DNA of 27,118 bases from DAIDKA01 sp049792815 (GTDB lineage: Bacteria; Pseudomonadota; Gammaproteobacteria; Steroidobacterales; Steroidobacteraceae): contig JBARBG010000031.1 in assembly GCA_049792815.1 (NCBI GenBank), forward strand, positions 1-27,118. The letters are read 5' to 3'. Each line of letters begins with the position of its first letter. The stretch's first letter is position 1. A model generated the notes under the pieces. That model made no database searches and was not told where the DNA came from. It saw only the letters and a list, made by a program, of their open reading frames with translations. The position numbers and the translations under genes are program-made. Positions 1-8,100 of this stretch are shown here, piece after piece.

Positions 1-1
1 C

Positions 2-1102
2 CCCAGCGCCGCGGTGCTGGCCAACATGCCAACGCTCTCGGCCGCCCCGGGCAGCGAACCCGCGCGGCATGCTCCCGCAGTTCCGGCTCGGGCTCCCGCT
101 CCTGCTCCTGCGCCGGCTCCCGCTCGTCCGGGTGCGGCGGCCCCCAAGCCGCTACCGCCGAAAACGGAAGTTCGTGCCAGTACGCCCAAGCGCGATGCCA
201 GCCTGCCTTTTGACCAGCGCTCCAATGTACGCGAGGTGCTCAAATCCTTGGACGAGGCTGCCCGTGAGCCCATCGCAGTCGCACCTAAGCCCGCCGCTCC
301 CGCGCCCAGACCCGCCAAGGCGGTGCCGGCAGCGCCGGTCATCCCCGCGGGGCCGGCGGTGCGGCAAGCCGGTGTGTTGCCGGATTCCAAGGTGCTGCAC
401 CTTCTGGAACAGAAGCAGGGCGATCCGCTGAACACTACCAGCACGCCCGCCGCATTCTCCGTGCAGCTGCAGTGGTCGGTGCAGCCGATCGACCTGGCGC
501 GCGTGCCGCCGTTGGCCATTTTCGGGGCCTATACGCTGTATACGGTCGAGGGCAGTCGCGAGGGGCGGCGCTGGTTTGGCCTGCGCCTGGGCTTCTTCAG
601 TGACGCCAATTCCGCCAAGCAGGTCGCGCAGTATGTGCGGTCGGAATTCTCCTCCGTGGCGGTAGTACCCGTGAGTCTCAAGGAACGTGATGGCGCCAGC
701 GGCGCAAGCAGCGGCACTACGGCCCCTGCGCCTACCGAGAATCGACCCACGGAGCGGCTGCCCGACCAGTCCGCCGAGTTCAAATTGCTGGATGACACGG
801 CCGAGCGGCCGAAGCTGACCGCCGGCGTCGCCAAGGCCATGGAAGCGCGCAAGACGGCGACCGCGGCGCGCGCACCGCAGAAGGGCCTCAAGGGCCGCGG
901 CAATCGGGTGAACGCCCACGAGAAGCGTGCGCCCAAAACCTTGGAAGAGACCCTGGAAATTCTCGGCGCCGATGAGCTGCAGATCGAGGGTGGCCGCAGC
1001 CAGCTGGTGAGCGAGGGCGGCATCAGGCACGTGGACATGAAGGTGCAGAAGAACTCAGCGTTCACGCGGCTGCTGGATCGGCTCGCCGAGCGCGGCCGAT
1101 AG
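2..1102 (+). CDS. SPOR-like domain protein, 5' end outside window (partial)
   Basis: The reading frame is open from the left edge, so the true start lies upstream; the GTG at 14 is only the first start codon visible. About 366 codons remain. The first ~130 residues are rich in Pro and Ala and look like a disordered linker. Around nt 445-680 is a compact segment with the pattern FSVQLQW...YTLYTVEG...RWFGLRLGFFSD...VRSEF..VAVVPV, which resembles a SPOR (peptidoglycan-binding) repeat: an aromatic strand, then a 'glycine-phenylalanine then Ala-rich helix' unit and a final valine strand. A basic low-complexity stretch follows, then a C-terminal block (LEETLEILGADELQIEG...GIRHVDMKV) that looks conserved but that I cannot name. 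A role at the cell envelope is inference from the SPOR-like fold only. No signal peptide or membrane segment can be judged because the N-terminus is missing. Confidence 0.7.
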   Translation, partial: PSAAVLANMPTLSAAPGSEPARHAPAVPARAPAPAPAPAPARPGAAAPKPLPPKTEVRASTPKRDASLPFDQRSNVREVLKSLDEAAREPIAVAPKPAAPAPRPAKAVPAAPVIPAGPAVRQAGVLPDSKVLHLLEQKQGDPLNTTSTPAAFSVQLQWSVQPIDLARVPPLAIFGAYTLYTVEGSREGRRWFGLRLGFFSDANSAKQVAQYVRSEFSSVAVVPVSLKERDGASGASSGTTAPAPTENRPTERLPDQSAEFKLLDDTAERPKLTAGVAKAMEARKTATAARAPQKGLKGRGNRVNAHEKRAPKTLEETLEILGADELQIEGGRSQLVSEGGIRHVDMKVQKNSAFTRLLDRLAERGR

Positions 1103-1188
1103 CCGAGTATTCGAAGGCAATCAGACTTTTGCGGCCGTCGCAGCTTCCAGCTTAACTCCGTAAGGCAAAGTTAACGCAAGCGGGACTA

Positions 1189-1202
1189 GGGGAAGATTCC
1201 CC
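1189..1202. repeat. short inverted repeat in the 1103-1370 intergenic region
   Basis: GGGGAA and TTCCCC flank a 2-nt centre (GA). The 268-nt stretch between the SPOR-like gene and pstS holds no convincing gene; besides this dyad and the Pho-like site it contains only a loose TTAAC/GTTAA pair near 1152-1174. The dyad has no T-run, so it is not a good intrinsic terminator, and its role is unknown. Confidence 0.3.
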
Positions 1203-1282
1203 ACAAGCGTCCTCTGGCTGGTTGGCTCAGCAACGTGGTCCACACCGCCCCGAGGCGTCTCAACCTCCGTCACGGACAACCG

Positions 1283-1300
1283 GTGTCATACAAATGTAAT
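1283..1300 (+). promoter_or_regulatory. candidate Pho box (PhoB-binding site) upstream of pstS
   Basis: The 18 bases GTGTCAT-ACAA-ATGTAAT fit the 7-4-7 direct-repeat layout of the PhoB site (CTGTCAT, A/T-rich four, CTGTCAT-like): the first heptamer matches 6 of 7 and the second is degenerate. It lies 70 nt before the pstS start. A -10 element could be TATTAT at 1300-1305 or the weaker CAATAA about 11 nt downstream; I cannot decide. Placement before a pstS gene supports phosphate-starvation control, which is inference. Confidence 0.55.
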
Positions 1301-1370
1301 ATTATCCGGGCTCAATAAGGCACTCCAGAATTCGCTTACAGCTTTGGTCCAGTCCAGGGGGTTGCCTGCC

Positions 1371-2399
1371 ATGAGATTTATCCGCCATGCCATGGCCGCG
1401 TGTGCCGTCACGTTGCTAGGAGCCGCCGCCCAAGCTACGGGCGCCAACGCCATCACCGGCGCAGGCTCAACTTTCGTGAATCCGATTCTTTCGAAGTGGT
1501 CTTCTGACTACAACGCGATTAACGGGGTACAGCTCAACTACCAGTCGATCGGCTCAGGTGGCGGTATCGCACAGATCAAGGCCGCGACGGTGACCTTCGG
1601 CGCCAGCGACAAGCCGCTGAACCCCGCTGATCTGGCAGCCTTCGGAGCCACACAGTTTCCGCTGGTGATCGGCGGGGTTGTGCCGATCGTGAACTTGACG
1701 GGCGTGCAGCCCGGCTCGCTGAAGTTTACAGGGCCGGTCTTAGCCGCCATCTACATGGGAAAAATCACCAAGTGGAATGACCCGGCCATCCTCAAGCTCA
1801 ATCCCGGCATCAAACTACCGGCTCTGGACATCTCAGTCGTGCATCGCTCCGATGGGTCGGGTACGACTTTCAATTGGGCCGATTTTCTTTCCAAGGTGAG
1901 CCCGGAGTGGAAGGAGGCAGTCGGCGCGGATACCGCGGTGGCCTGGCCGACAGGCGTTGGTGGCAAGGGTAACGAGGGCGTCGCCGCCTATGTCGGCCAG
2001 ATCCAAGGGGCGATCGGCTACGTCGAATATGCCTACGTGCAGCAGAATCATATGAACTTCTGTCAGGTCCAAAACAGCTCTGGCAAGTTCATCACCCCGA
2101 ACGCCAGCTCTTTCCAGGCCGCCGCCGCGACCGCGGATTGGACGCATGCACAAGACTTCAACCTCGTGATTACCAATGCGCCCGGTGCCAATGCGTATCC
2201 GATTTCCGCAACGGTGTTCGTGATCATGTATAAGAAGCCCAAGGTGCCCGCCGACACGAAGACGGCGCTCGATTTCTTCAAGTGGGCGCTGGAGCATGGC
2301 CAGCCGCAGGCTGAAGCGCTCAACTATGTGCCGCTACCGGCACCCCTGGTTAAGCAGGTTGAAGCGGCATGGAAGGCCAATATTCAAGCCGCACCCTGA
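1371..2399 (+). CDS. pstS: phosphate ABC transporter substrate-binding protein PstS
   Basis: Periplasmic phosphate-binding protein of 342 aa, close to the usual PstS length. The ATG at 1371 is chosen because AGGGGGT lies about 9 nt upstream and the product then begins with a good Sec signal peptide (basic MRFIRH, hydrophobic core, Ala-rich cleavage region near residue 25); a TTG at 1344 would add a poor prefix. The mature start ITGAGSTF is typical of PstS. Phosphate-ligand loops are visible: GAGSTF, GSGGGIAQI, ASDKPL and RSDGSGTT, where the Arg/Asp/Ser/Thr contact phosphate in characterised homologues. The permease and ATPase genes pstC, pstA and pstB do not follow; the next genes are arsR and an ars operon. 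It therefore either works with transporter genes elsewhere or serves as an extra phosphate scavenger that discriminates against arsenate (inference). A Pho-like box stands upstream. Confidence 0.95.
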   Translation: MRFIRHAMAACAVTLLGAAAQATGANAITGAGSTFVNPILSKWSSDYNAINGVQLNYQSIGSGGGIAQIKAATVTFGASDKPLNPADLAAFGATQFPLVIGGVVPIVNLTGVQPGSLKFTGPVLAAIYMGKITKWNDPAILKLNPGIKLPALDISVVHRSDGSGTTFNWADFLSKVSPEWKEAVGADTAVAWPTGVGGKGNEGVAAYVGQIQGAIGYVEYAYVQQNHMNFCQVQNSSGKFITPNASSFQAAAATADWTHAQDFNLVITNAPGANAYPISATVFVIMYKKPKVPADTKTALDFFKWALEHGQPQAEALNYVPLPAPLVKQVEAAWKANIQAAP

Positions 2400-2422
2400 A
2401 GGCACTACCGAAGGCTGAACTT

Positions 2423-2445
2423 CCGGTGGACCGCGGTCCAGCCGG
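2423..2445. terminator. GC-rich hairpin between pstS and arsR 3' ends, possible terminator
   Basis: CCGGTGGACC / GGTCCAgCCGG forms a 10-bp stem with one bulged G, and its core TGGACCGCGGTCCA is a perfect 14-nt palindrome. It starts 24 nt after the pstS stop and lies between the convergent pstS and arsR genes, where a bidirectional terminator would be expected. No T-run follows on either strand, so termination is only a suggestion. The rest of 2446-2552 shows nothing I recognise. Confidence 0.35.
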
Positions 2446-2552
2446 CATCGTGCGCCAGAATCATGCCCAGCTCATCTGCTTCACTCTGCTGCACCTTGAG
2501 AAGTCGTGACACCCTGATCTGCAACGACAGGTCGCTATCGATCCTCGTACGC

Positions 2553-2909
2553 TTACGCGCGTTGTCGCCGCTGCGGCCGTGCAGCCGCGGCAAGAGGCGT
2601 ACAGTTCTCATCGCAGACTTCGTCGGCCAAGCTGCAGCAGTTCTGCGTCAGAAATGCGACGAGCTTGTGCATACGCTCGATGTTAGGACCGTAGTACAGG
2701 TTACGGCCCTCCCGACGGCAATTCACGAGTCTTGCGTGCACCAGCTCCTTCAGGTGAAACGACAGCGTTGGCGCTGGCACCCGTAAGAGCTCCGCAAGCT
2801 CTGAGGGCGTGTAGCCCGCAGGACCGCGATTTACAAGCAGTCGGAAAACGGCCAGGCGCGACTCGGAGGCCAGCGCAGCCAGGCCCACGATGACTTCGGA
2901 TGATTTCAT
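2553..2909 (-). CDS. arsR: ArsR/SmtB-family arsenite-responsive repressor
   Basis: A 118-aa winged-helix repressor that would release DNA on binding As(III). The start MKSSEVIVGLAALASESRL and the recognition-helix region (YTPSELAELL...APTLSFHLKEL) followed by a wing (CRREGRNLYYG) are typical of ArsR. The usual ELCVCDL metal motif in the DNA-binding helix is absent (no Cys in residues 30-60). Instead the C-terminus has Cys91-Cys92, Cys99 and Cys103. This resembles the Acidithiobacillus ferrooxidans ArsR type, where three C-terminal cysteines (95, 96, 102) bind arsenite. The gene is divergent from arsC. On the minus strand TATATC lies 9 nt before the ATG and no Shine-Dalgarno sequence is visible, so the message may have almost no leader. 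Confidence 0.93.
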   Translation of the reverse strand: MKSSEVIVGLAALASESRLAVFRLLVNRGPAGYTPSELAELLRVPAPTLSFHLKELVHARLVNCRREGRNLYYGPNIERMHKLVAFLTQNCCSLADEVCDENCTPLAAAARPQRRQRA

Positions 2910-2923
2910 AAGATTAATGATAT
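2908..2923. promoter_or_regulatory. candidate ArsR operator at the arsR start
   Basis: ATA-AG-ATTAAT-GA-TAT is a dyad: ATA pairs with TAT and the centre ATTAAT is itself palindromic. It overlaps the arsR start codon and its probable -10 region, so a bound repressor would block arsR transcription. A related sequence occurs at 3014-3030. Assignment to ArsR is inference from position and symmetry. Confidence 0.45.
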
Positions 2924-2975
2924 AGAAGCGGTGGCGAGGCGCAAGCGCGGCCGAGCGTTGTGCTCGACGTGAAAC

Positions 2976-3003
2976 GAAACTGTCATGGTCTCCATCTTGT
3001 TTC
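2976..3003. repeat. imperfect inverted repeat in the arsR-arsC intergenic region
   Basis: GAAAC (2976-2980) pairs with GTTTC (2999-3003), and inside it ATGG (2985-2988) pairs with CCAT (2992-2995), leaving an unpaired internal loop and a 3-nt tip. It lies just upstream of the AT-rich promoter segment of the arsC operon. It could be a regulator site or chance. Confidence 0.25.
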
Positions 3004-3013
3004 CATCATTGTA

Positions 3014-3031
3014 ATAAGATAAAAATATATT
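3014..3031 (+). promoter_or_regulatory. AT-rich promoter element and second candidate ArsR operator of the arsC operon
   Basis: ATAAGAT followed by A/T bases and ATAT repeats the layout of the dyad at 2908-2923. It includes TATATT (3026-3031), a 5/6 match to a -10 box, which would place transcription start near 3038 and give a leader of about 115 nt before arsC. No good -35 element is visible. The 244-nt arsR-arsC intergenic region otherwise holds only the hairpin at 2976-3003 and nothing else that I recognise. Confidence 0.4.
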
Positions 3032-3153
3032 CGGATGAATCGGCCGCGCAAACTCACGCCGCTGCGGCGGGCGTACGCCTGACGACGCAAATTGCCTGGG
3101 AGACCTTCATACCCTCGGCGCCTTGTGCCCGACTAAAACGCTGGAGCGAACTG

Positions 3154-3669
3154 ATGGTTGATCAGCAATACAACGTGCTCTTCCTTTGCACGGGGAATTC
3201 CGCGCGCAGCATCTTGGCTGAGGCCTTGATGAATCAGTGGGGCCAAGGAAAATTCCACGGCTATAGCGCGGGAAGCCACCCAAAAGGAGCAGTGCATCCC
3301 ATCGCGCTTGAGTTGCTCGAGCGTTTAAATTTCCCAACCGCCAATCTGAGAAGCAAGAGCTGGGAGGAGTTCGCGGCGCCAGGCGCTGCCCCGTTGCATT
3401 TCGTGTTCACGGTCTGCGACGCCGCCGCCGCCGAGGTCTGCCCCTACTGGCCCGGACAACCGATGACAGCCCATTGGGGCGTCCCGGATCCCGCGGCAGT
3501 AGCAGGCTCGGATGCGGAGAAGTGGCTGGCCTTTCGTGAGGCGTTCAGGCTCTTGGACAACCGAATCAAGATCTTCACGAGCCTGCCTCTTGCCTCGCTG
3601 GACCGGCTAAAGCTGCAGGAACGTTTGGATGCGATTGGCCGGGCGCGTCCGCCAGAGGGTGTCGGGTGA
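3154..3669 (+). CDS. arsC: arsenate reductase, low-molecular-weight phosphatase type
   Basis: Cytoplasmic enzyme of 171 aa that reduces arsenate to arsenite. The N-terminus carries the LMW tyrosine-phosphatase P-loop LFLCTGNSARS with nucleophile Cys12 and Arg18 (the CX5R motif). A second cysteine pair lies in FTVCDAAAAEVCPYWPG, fitting the disulfide relay of thioredoxin- or glutaredoxin-linked ArsC, and HWGVPDPA carries the general-acid Asp loop. The start at 3154 is supported by GGAG seven bases upstream. The stop overlaps the GTG start of the aquaporin gene by four bases (GTGA), so translation is probably coupled. Since the second arsC downstream is broken, this copy is probably the working reductase of the cluster (inference). 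Confidence 0.93.
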   Translation: MVDQQYNVLFLCTGNSARSILAEALMNQWGQGKFHGYSAGSHPKGAVHPIALELLERLNFPTANLRSKSWEEFAAPGAAPLHFVFTVCDAAAAEVCPYWPGQPMTAHWGVPDPAAVAGSDAEKWLAFREAFRLLDNRIKIFTSLPLASLDRLKLQERLDAIGRARPPEGVG

Positions 3670-4388
3670 GTCTGCTCAGGCGGCTGACTGCGGAAGTCCT
3701 GGGCTCAATTTTGCTGGCGGCGACCGTCATTGGCTCCGGCATAATGGCCGAACGGCTGGCCGGCGGAAACGTCGCCATCGCACTTCTGGCCAATACCGCC
3801 GCCACCGTGGCCGTACTGGCGGCCCTGATCGGGCTGTTGGGTCCGGTGAGTGGTGCGCACTTCAACCCGGCCGTGTCCCTGATCCAGGCGCTACGCGATG
3901 CCCTGTCATGGCGGGATGCCGGCGCGTACGCACTGGCCCAGGTGCTGGGATGTTGTTTGGGCGCGCTCCTTGCGCACGCAATGTTTGCGCTGCCCCTGGT
4001 ACAATTTTCGCTCCACGTGCGCAGTGGACCTGCCCAGTGGCTGGCGGAGGCCGTGGCGACGTTCGGTTTGGTCTTGGTCGTGCTTGGGCACCCGCGCGCG
4101 CAGGATGCGCCGTGGATGGTGGCGGCGTGGATCGGCGCCGCCTATTGGTTCACCGCCTCTACGTCGTTCGCGAATCCGGCCATCACGATCGCGCGCGCGC
4201 TCACCAATACATTCTCGGGGATTCGTCCGGTTGACGCGCCCGCCTTCATCGTCGCGCAATTCACCGGCGCGCTCGCCGCACTGGCCGTAGCGCGGATCCT
4301 GTTTCCGGGCCGCAAAGCCGTTGTCGCGCCGTTCGACCTCGAGGTCCCACACCCTCGGGCAAAGGCCGCGGAGACCTCGCATGGCTGA
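3666..4388 (+). CDS. aqpS: aquaglyceroporin (MIP family), AqpS-like arsenite channel
   Basis: Integral membrane channel of 240 aa with the two half-helix NPA motifs of the aquaporin family: HFNPAVSL in the first half and FANPAITIARAL in the second. Hydrophobic segments before, between and after them fit six transmembrane helices. GTG at 3666 overlaps the upstream arsC stop, which fixes the start. No ArsB or ACR3 arsenite pump is present in the window. In Sinorhizobium meliloti an aquaglyceroporin (AqpS) sits in an arsR-aqpS-arsC-arsH operon and lets the arsenite made by ArsC leave down its gradient; the same job is inferred here from gene order. The 3' end overlaps the ATG of the next gene by eight bases. 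A general water or glycerol channel is the alternative. Confidence 0.88.
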   Translation: MSLLRRLTAEVLGSILLAATVIGSGIMAERLAGGNVAIALLANTAATVAVLAALIGLLGPVSGAHFNPAVSLIQALRDALSWRDAGAYALAQVLGCCLGALLAHAMFALPLVQFSLHVRSGPAQWLAEAVATFGLVLVVLGHPRAQDAPWMVAAWIGAAYWFTASTSFANPAITIARALTNTFSGIRPVDAPAFIVAQFTGALAALAVARILFPGRKAVVAPFDLEVPHPRAKAAETSHG

Positions 4389-4771
4389 CGTACTGCCGCC
4401 GGTCACGATCTATCACAACCCGGCCTGTCGCGCGTCGCGCAACGTGCTTGCGCTCATCCGCAACGCTGGAGCTGTTGCTCGCACGCATGGGGATCAGGCC
4501 GCGACAGCTTCTGCGCGAGAAAGGCACCCCCTATGCCGAACCTGGGCTCCAAGCCGATCACTGGACCGACGCCGAACTCATCGACCAGATGCTCGCCTAT
4601 CCAATCCTCATCAACCGCCCGATAGTTGTAACCCCGTGGGGCGTGAAGCTTTGTCGGCCATCGGAAGCTGTCCTTGACATACTGCCACTGCCCCAATCCG
4701 GGCCTTTCGTGAAGGAAGACGGTGAACTTGTGATTGACGCGGCGGGCCGACGGGTCCCGCCAGCTGCCTGA
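4381..4771 (+). pseudogene. arsC: glutaredoxin-type arsenate reductase arsC with internal deletion and frameshift
   Basis: From 4381 one frame encodes a normal start (VTIYHNPACRASRN, with the catalytic Cys at residue 16) up to IRNAG at 4470. The rest of the family sequence continues only in another frame from about 4460: ATLELLLARMGI, then the conserved ILINRPIVVTP, LCRPSE and KEDGE blocks, ending at 4771. Compared with the known E. coli plasmid ArsC, roughly 15 residues (the EPTIIHYLETPPTR region) are missing at the join. The sequence AACGCTGGA at the join fits both sides, coding NAG in one frame and (A)TLE in the other, so a deletion of about 56 bp between short repeats is the likely event. 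The catalytic Cys and the arginines that bind arsenate are thus still encoded but in different frames, so no intact enzyme is made. An assembly error is possible but less likely for a loss of this size. Confidence 0.85.
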
Positions 4772-4880
4772 TCTGCCGAATCTAGATTACGGGCGCAAGC
4801 GTAGGAACGCGAATCCATTCATGATGTCGGTGCTCATGGCGCGGCGCCTGCTCGGGGTCCACAGGGGCTGACTGACCGGT

Positions 4881-5180
4881 CTATTTTCCGAACAGCTTGT
4901 CGAGATCGGAGCGGGCGCGATCGCCTGCCGCGCTGTCGCCGCCGCTCCAGGCGCCGGCTTTCGGCTTGAAATGATCGCAGAAATTGGCCCGCGTCTTGTC
5001 GCGGACCTCTTCCACCGTGGGCTCGCGGCATTGCTGGTAGGCGCCTGGATCAAACAGCAGGCACAGCCGGCACACATGCAGCTCGGCGCGGCACTTCGGG
5101 CATTCCTCCAGCCGGCGCAGCGGCAGCGTGAGGGCCGCAAGCGATGCACCGCACTTCCAACACACCAGATCATGCGCCAC
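4881..5180 (-). CDS. small multi-cysteine zinc-ribbon protein, unknown function
   Basis: A 99-aa protein with CWKC, CPKC and CRLC pairs plus further single cysteines (QQC, FCDHF), suggesting one or two zinc ribbons. The C-terminal third is polar. I recognise it only as a conserved type of hypothetical protein. The start is GTG at 5178-5180: GGAG lies seven bases upstream within the uvrA 3' end, and the gene overlaps the uvrA stop by 11 nt, so it is co-transcribed with and probably translationally coupled to uvrA. An ATG at 5173 is in the wrong frame. A link to DNA repair is suggested only by that coupling. The gap 4772-4880 downstream shows no gene or clear terminator. Confidence 0.75.
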   Translation of the reverse strand: MAHDLVCWKCGASLAALTLPLRRLEECPKCRAELHVCRLCLLFDPGAYQQCREPTVEEVRDKTRANFCDHFKPKAGAWSGGDSAAGDRARSDLDKLFGK

Positions 5181-8100
5181 GGGTACGCTCCTTCAGGAAT
5201 CCGGACAGCACACGTCCGGTATGCGAGCCCGGGCGTCGTGACACCTGCGCCGGCGTACCCTGCGCCACGATCCGGCCGCCGCCGTCGCCGGCCTCCGGAC
5301 CCATGTCGACCAGCCAGTCAGCCTCGGCCATGACGTCCAGATTGTGTTCCACGACCACCGCGGTATTGCCGGCCTCGATCAGCCGATGCAGTACCTGGAT
5401 CAGTTTTTCGACATCCGCCATGTGCAGCCCCACCGTGGGCTCATCCAGAACATAAAGCGTGTGCCGCGGCATCTGCCGCGGACCGCCCACTGTATCGCCG
5501 CGCACCTTTGACAGTTCGGTGACCAGCTTGATGCGCTGGGCTTCACCGCCGGAAAGCGTAGGGCTGTGCTGCCCCAGGGTCAGGTAGCCCAGTCCTACAT
5601 CCTGCAGCAGCTTCAGCGCGTGGTGCACGCGCGGGTGCGCCGCAAAAAAGTCCACGGCATCATCGACGCTCAGGTTGAGTACGTCGCCGATGCTACGTCC
5701 GCGCCACAGCACGCTCAAGGTCTCGGAGTTGAAGCGGCGGCCATTGCAGACGTCGCAGCCGACCTTTACATCGGGCAGAAAGCTCATCTCGATGGTTCGC
5801 AGGCCCTGCCCCTCGCAGGCTTCGCAGCGACCCGATCCTGAATTGAAGGAGAAGCGGCTGGCGGTGTAGCCGCGGATGCGCGCCTCGGTGGTGCCGGCGA
5901 AAATACCGCGGATCTCGTCCCAGAACCCCACATAGGTGGCCGGGCAGGAGCGCGGCGTCTTGCCGATAGGCGTCTGGTCGACTTCCAGCACCCGCTGCAC
6001 CTGTGCGGCGCCCTGTATGGCCCTGCAGCCGACCAGTGAACCGGGCGGCGGGGTTTTCCTTTTCGCCGCCCGTCTGGCGGCCGCCTTGCGCGCCGCGCGT
6101 GCGCGCCCTCCCGGAGCTTCCTCGCCCACCAGGCGCTTGAGATTGGTGTAAAGCACATCGCGCGCCACCGTGGACTTGCCCGATCCGGAGACTCCGGTCA
6201 CCACTACCAGGCGGCCCAGCGGTATGCCGATGTCCACGCCCTTCACATTGTGCAGCGTCACCTTTTTGAGAAGGAGCCGCGGTGAGTCGGCACTGACCGC
6301 CCGCCAGGGCTTGGCCGGGTGCAGCAGGGGCGCGCGCAGGAACCGTCCGGTCACCGAGTGCTCATTGGCCATCAGGTCCGACACGCTGCCGCGGCCGACG
6401 ACCTCGCCGCCGCGTACTCCGGCGCCGGGGCCCAGATCCAGCACATAGTCGGCGCGCCGTATGGTGTCCTCGTCGTGTTCGACGACGACCAGCGTGTTGC
6501 GGTGCGCGGCCAGCTCCGCCAGCGAGTCCAGCAGCACGGCGTTGTCGCGCGGATGCAGGCCGATCGTGGGCTCGTCAAGCACGTAGCACACGCCCTGCAG
6601 GTTCGAGCCCAGCTGTGCCGCCAGGCGGATGCGCTGCGCCTCCCCGCCCGAAAGCGTGGGCGCCGCCCGGTCCAGCTGCAGATAGCCAAGTCCCACCCGC
6701 AGCAGGAATTTCAGGCGGGCATGGATTTCGGCGAGCAGGTCGCGACCGATTTCCTGTTCGCGCGTCGAGAGCTTAAGGCCGGTGAAGAAAGCGATCGTGG
6801 CCTCGATGGAACCGGCGGCCAGATGCGCGATGGACTGCTTGCGGAAGCGGACATTGAGGGCGACGGGATTCAGGCGCTGGCCGTGGCATGCGGCACAGGC
6901 CACGGCCTCCTGTTCGAACCACTCGTTCCACCAGATCTCCTCACCGCTCTGGGCGTCGTCGAACTCCGGTATCTCAAGTCCGGTCCCGAAGCAGCTGGTG
7001 CACCAACCGTGTTTGGAATTGAAGGAGAACATACGCGGATCAGGTTCGGCGAAGCTGCGGCCACAGGAAGGACAGGCCCGCCGCGTTGAAAACATCACGC
7101 TTTGGGGGGTCGCACCGGCCGCCATGACACTGACCAGGCCCTTGCCATAGTCCAGGGCCTTGGCCAGTGCCTGGTTCAGTTCGAATTCCTTTTTGGCGGA
7201 GAGGCTCAGCGTCGCCACCGGCAGCTCGATGGTGTGCTCCTTGAACCGGTTCAGTCGCGGCCACCGCGCCGTGGGTATGTCGACACCGTCGACACGCAGT
7301 TCCCGATAACCCTTCTTGGCGGCCCACTTGGCCAGATCGGTGTAGAAGCCCTTGCGCGCCACCACCAGCGGCGCCAGCAGGGTCACCGTCCGGCCACGAT
7401 ACTCGCGCAGCAGCCGTGCGCCGATGGCGGCCGGACTCTGCGGCTCGATGGCCACGTCGCAGTCCGGGCAGTACTGGGTTCCGAGCTTCACGTACAGCAG
7501 GCGCAGGAAGTGATAGATCTCGGTGAGCGTCGCCACCGTGCTCTTGCGCCCGCCGCGACTGGTGCGCTGTTCGATGGCGACCGTCGGGGGTATGCCAAAG
7601 ATTGCGTCGACATCCGGGCGTGACGCCGGCTGCACGAACTGCCGCGCGTAGGCATTCAGTGATTCCAGATAACGCCGCTGGCCCTCGTTGAACAGGATGT
7701 CGAAGGCGAGCGTGGACTTGCCGGACCCCGACACTCCGGTGATCACCGTGAATTTATCGCGCGGGATGCGCACGTCGATATTCTTGAGATTGTGTTCGCG
7801 CGCGTTGTGGATGACGATTTCGTTGGTCGCATCCAGGGTCGCGCGCGTCCAGGGTCCCGGGGTTTCGGCGACCGCCGCCGCCGGGGCCGCAAAGGCCGTC
7901 GCCAGGGCCTGCTCGTATTCGACAATGGCGCGCCCGGTGTGCGATTCGGAATGGGCGCGCAGCGTGGTCGGTGTGCCGGCGAATACGATGTTGCCGCCGG
8001 CATCGCCACCCTCGGGCCCCAGATCGATGATCCAGTCGCAGGCGCGCATGACGTCAAGATTGTGTTCGATCACCAGCAGTGAGTGACCGGCGGCCCGCAG

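Noticed and set aside
152..1030. 292-codon minus-strand ORF antisense to the SPOR-like gene
   Set aside because: It has no recognisable domain and is explained by the GC-rich opposite strand.
2405..2611. 68-codon minus-strand ORF downstream of arsR
   Set aside because: It overlaps the arsR 3' end in another frame, has no Shine-Dalgarno and no recognisable motif.
2971..3000. Pho box before arsC (CTGTCAT near 2980)
   Set aside because: Only one half-site matches and the second heptamer is absent at the required spacing.
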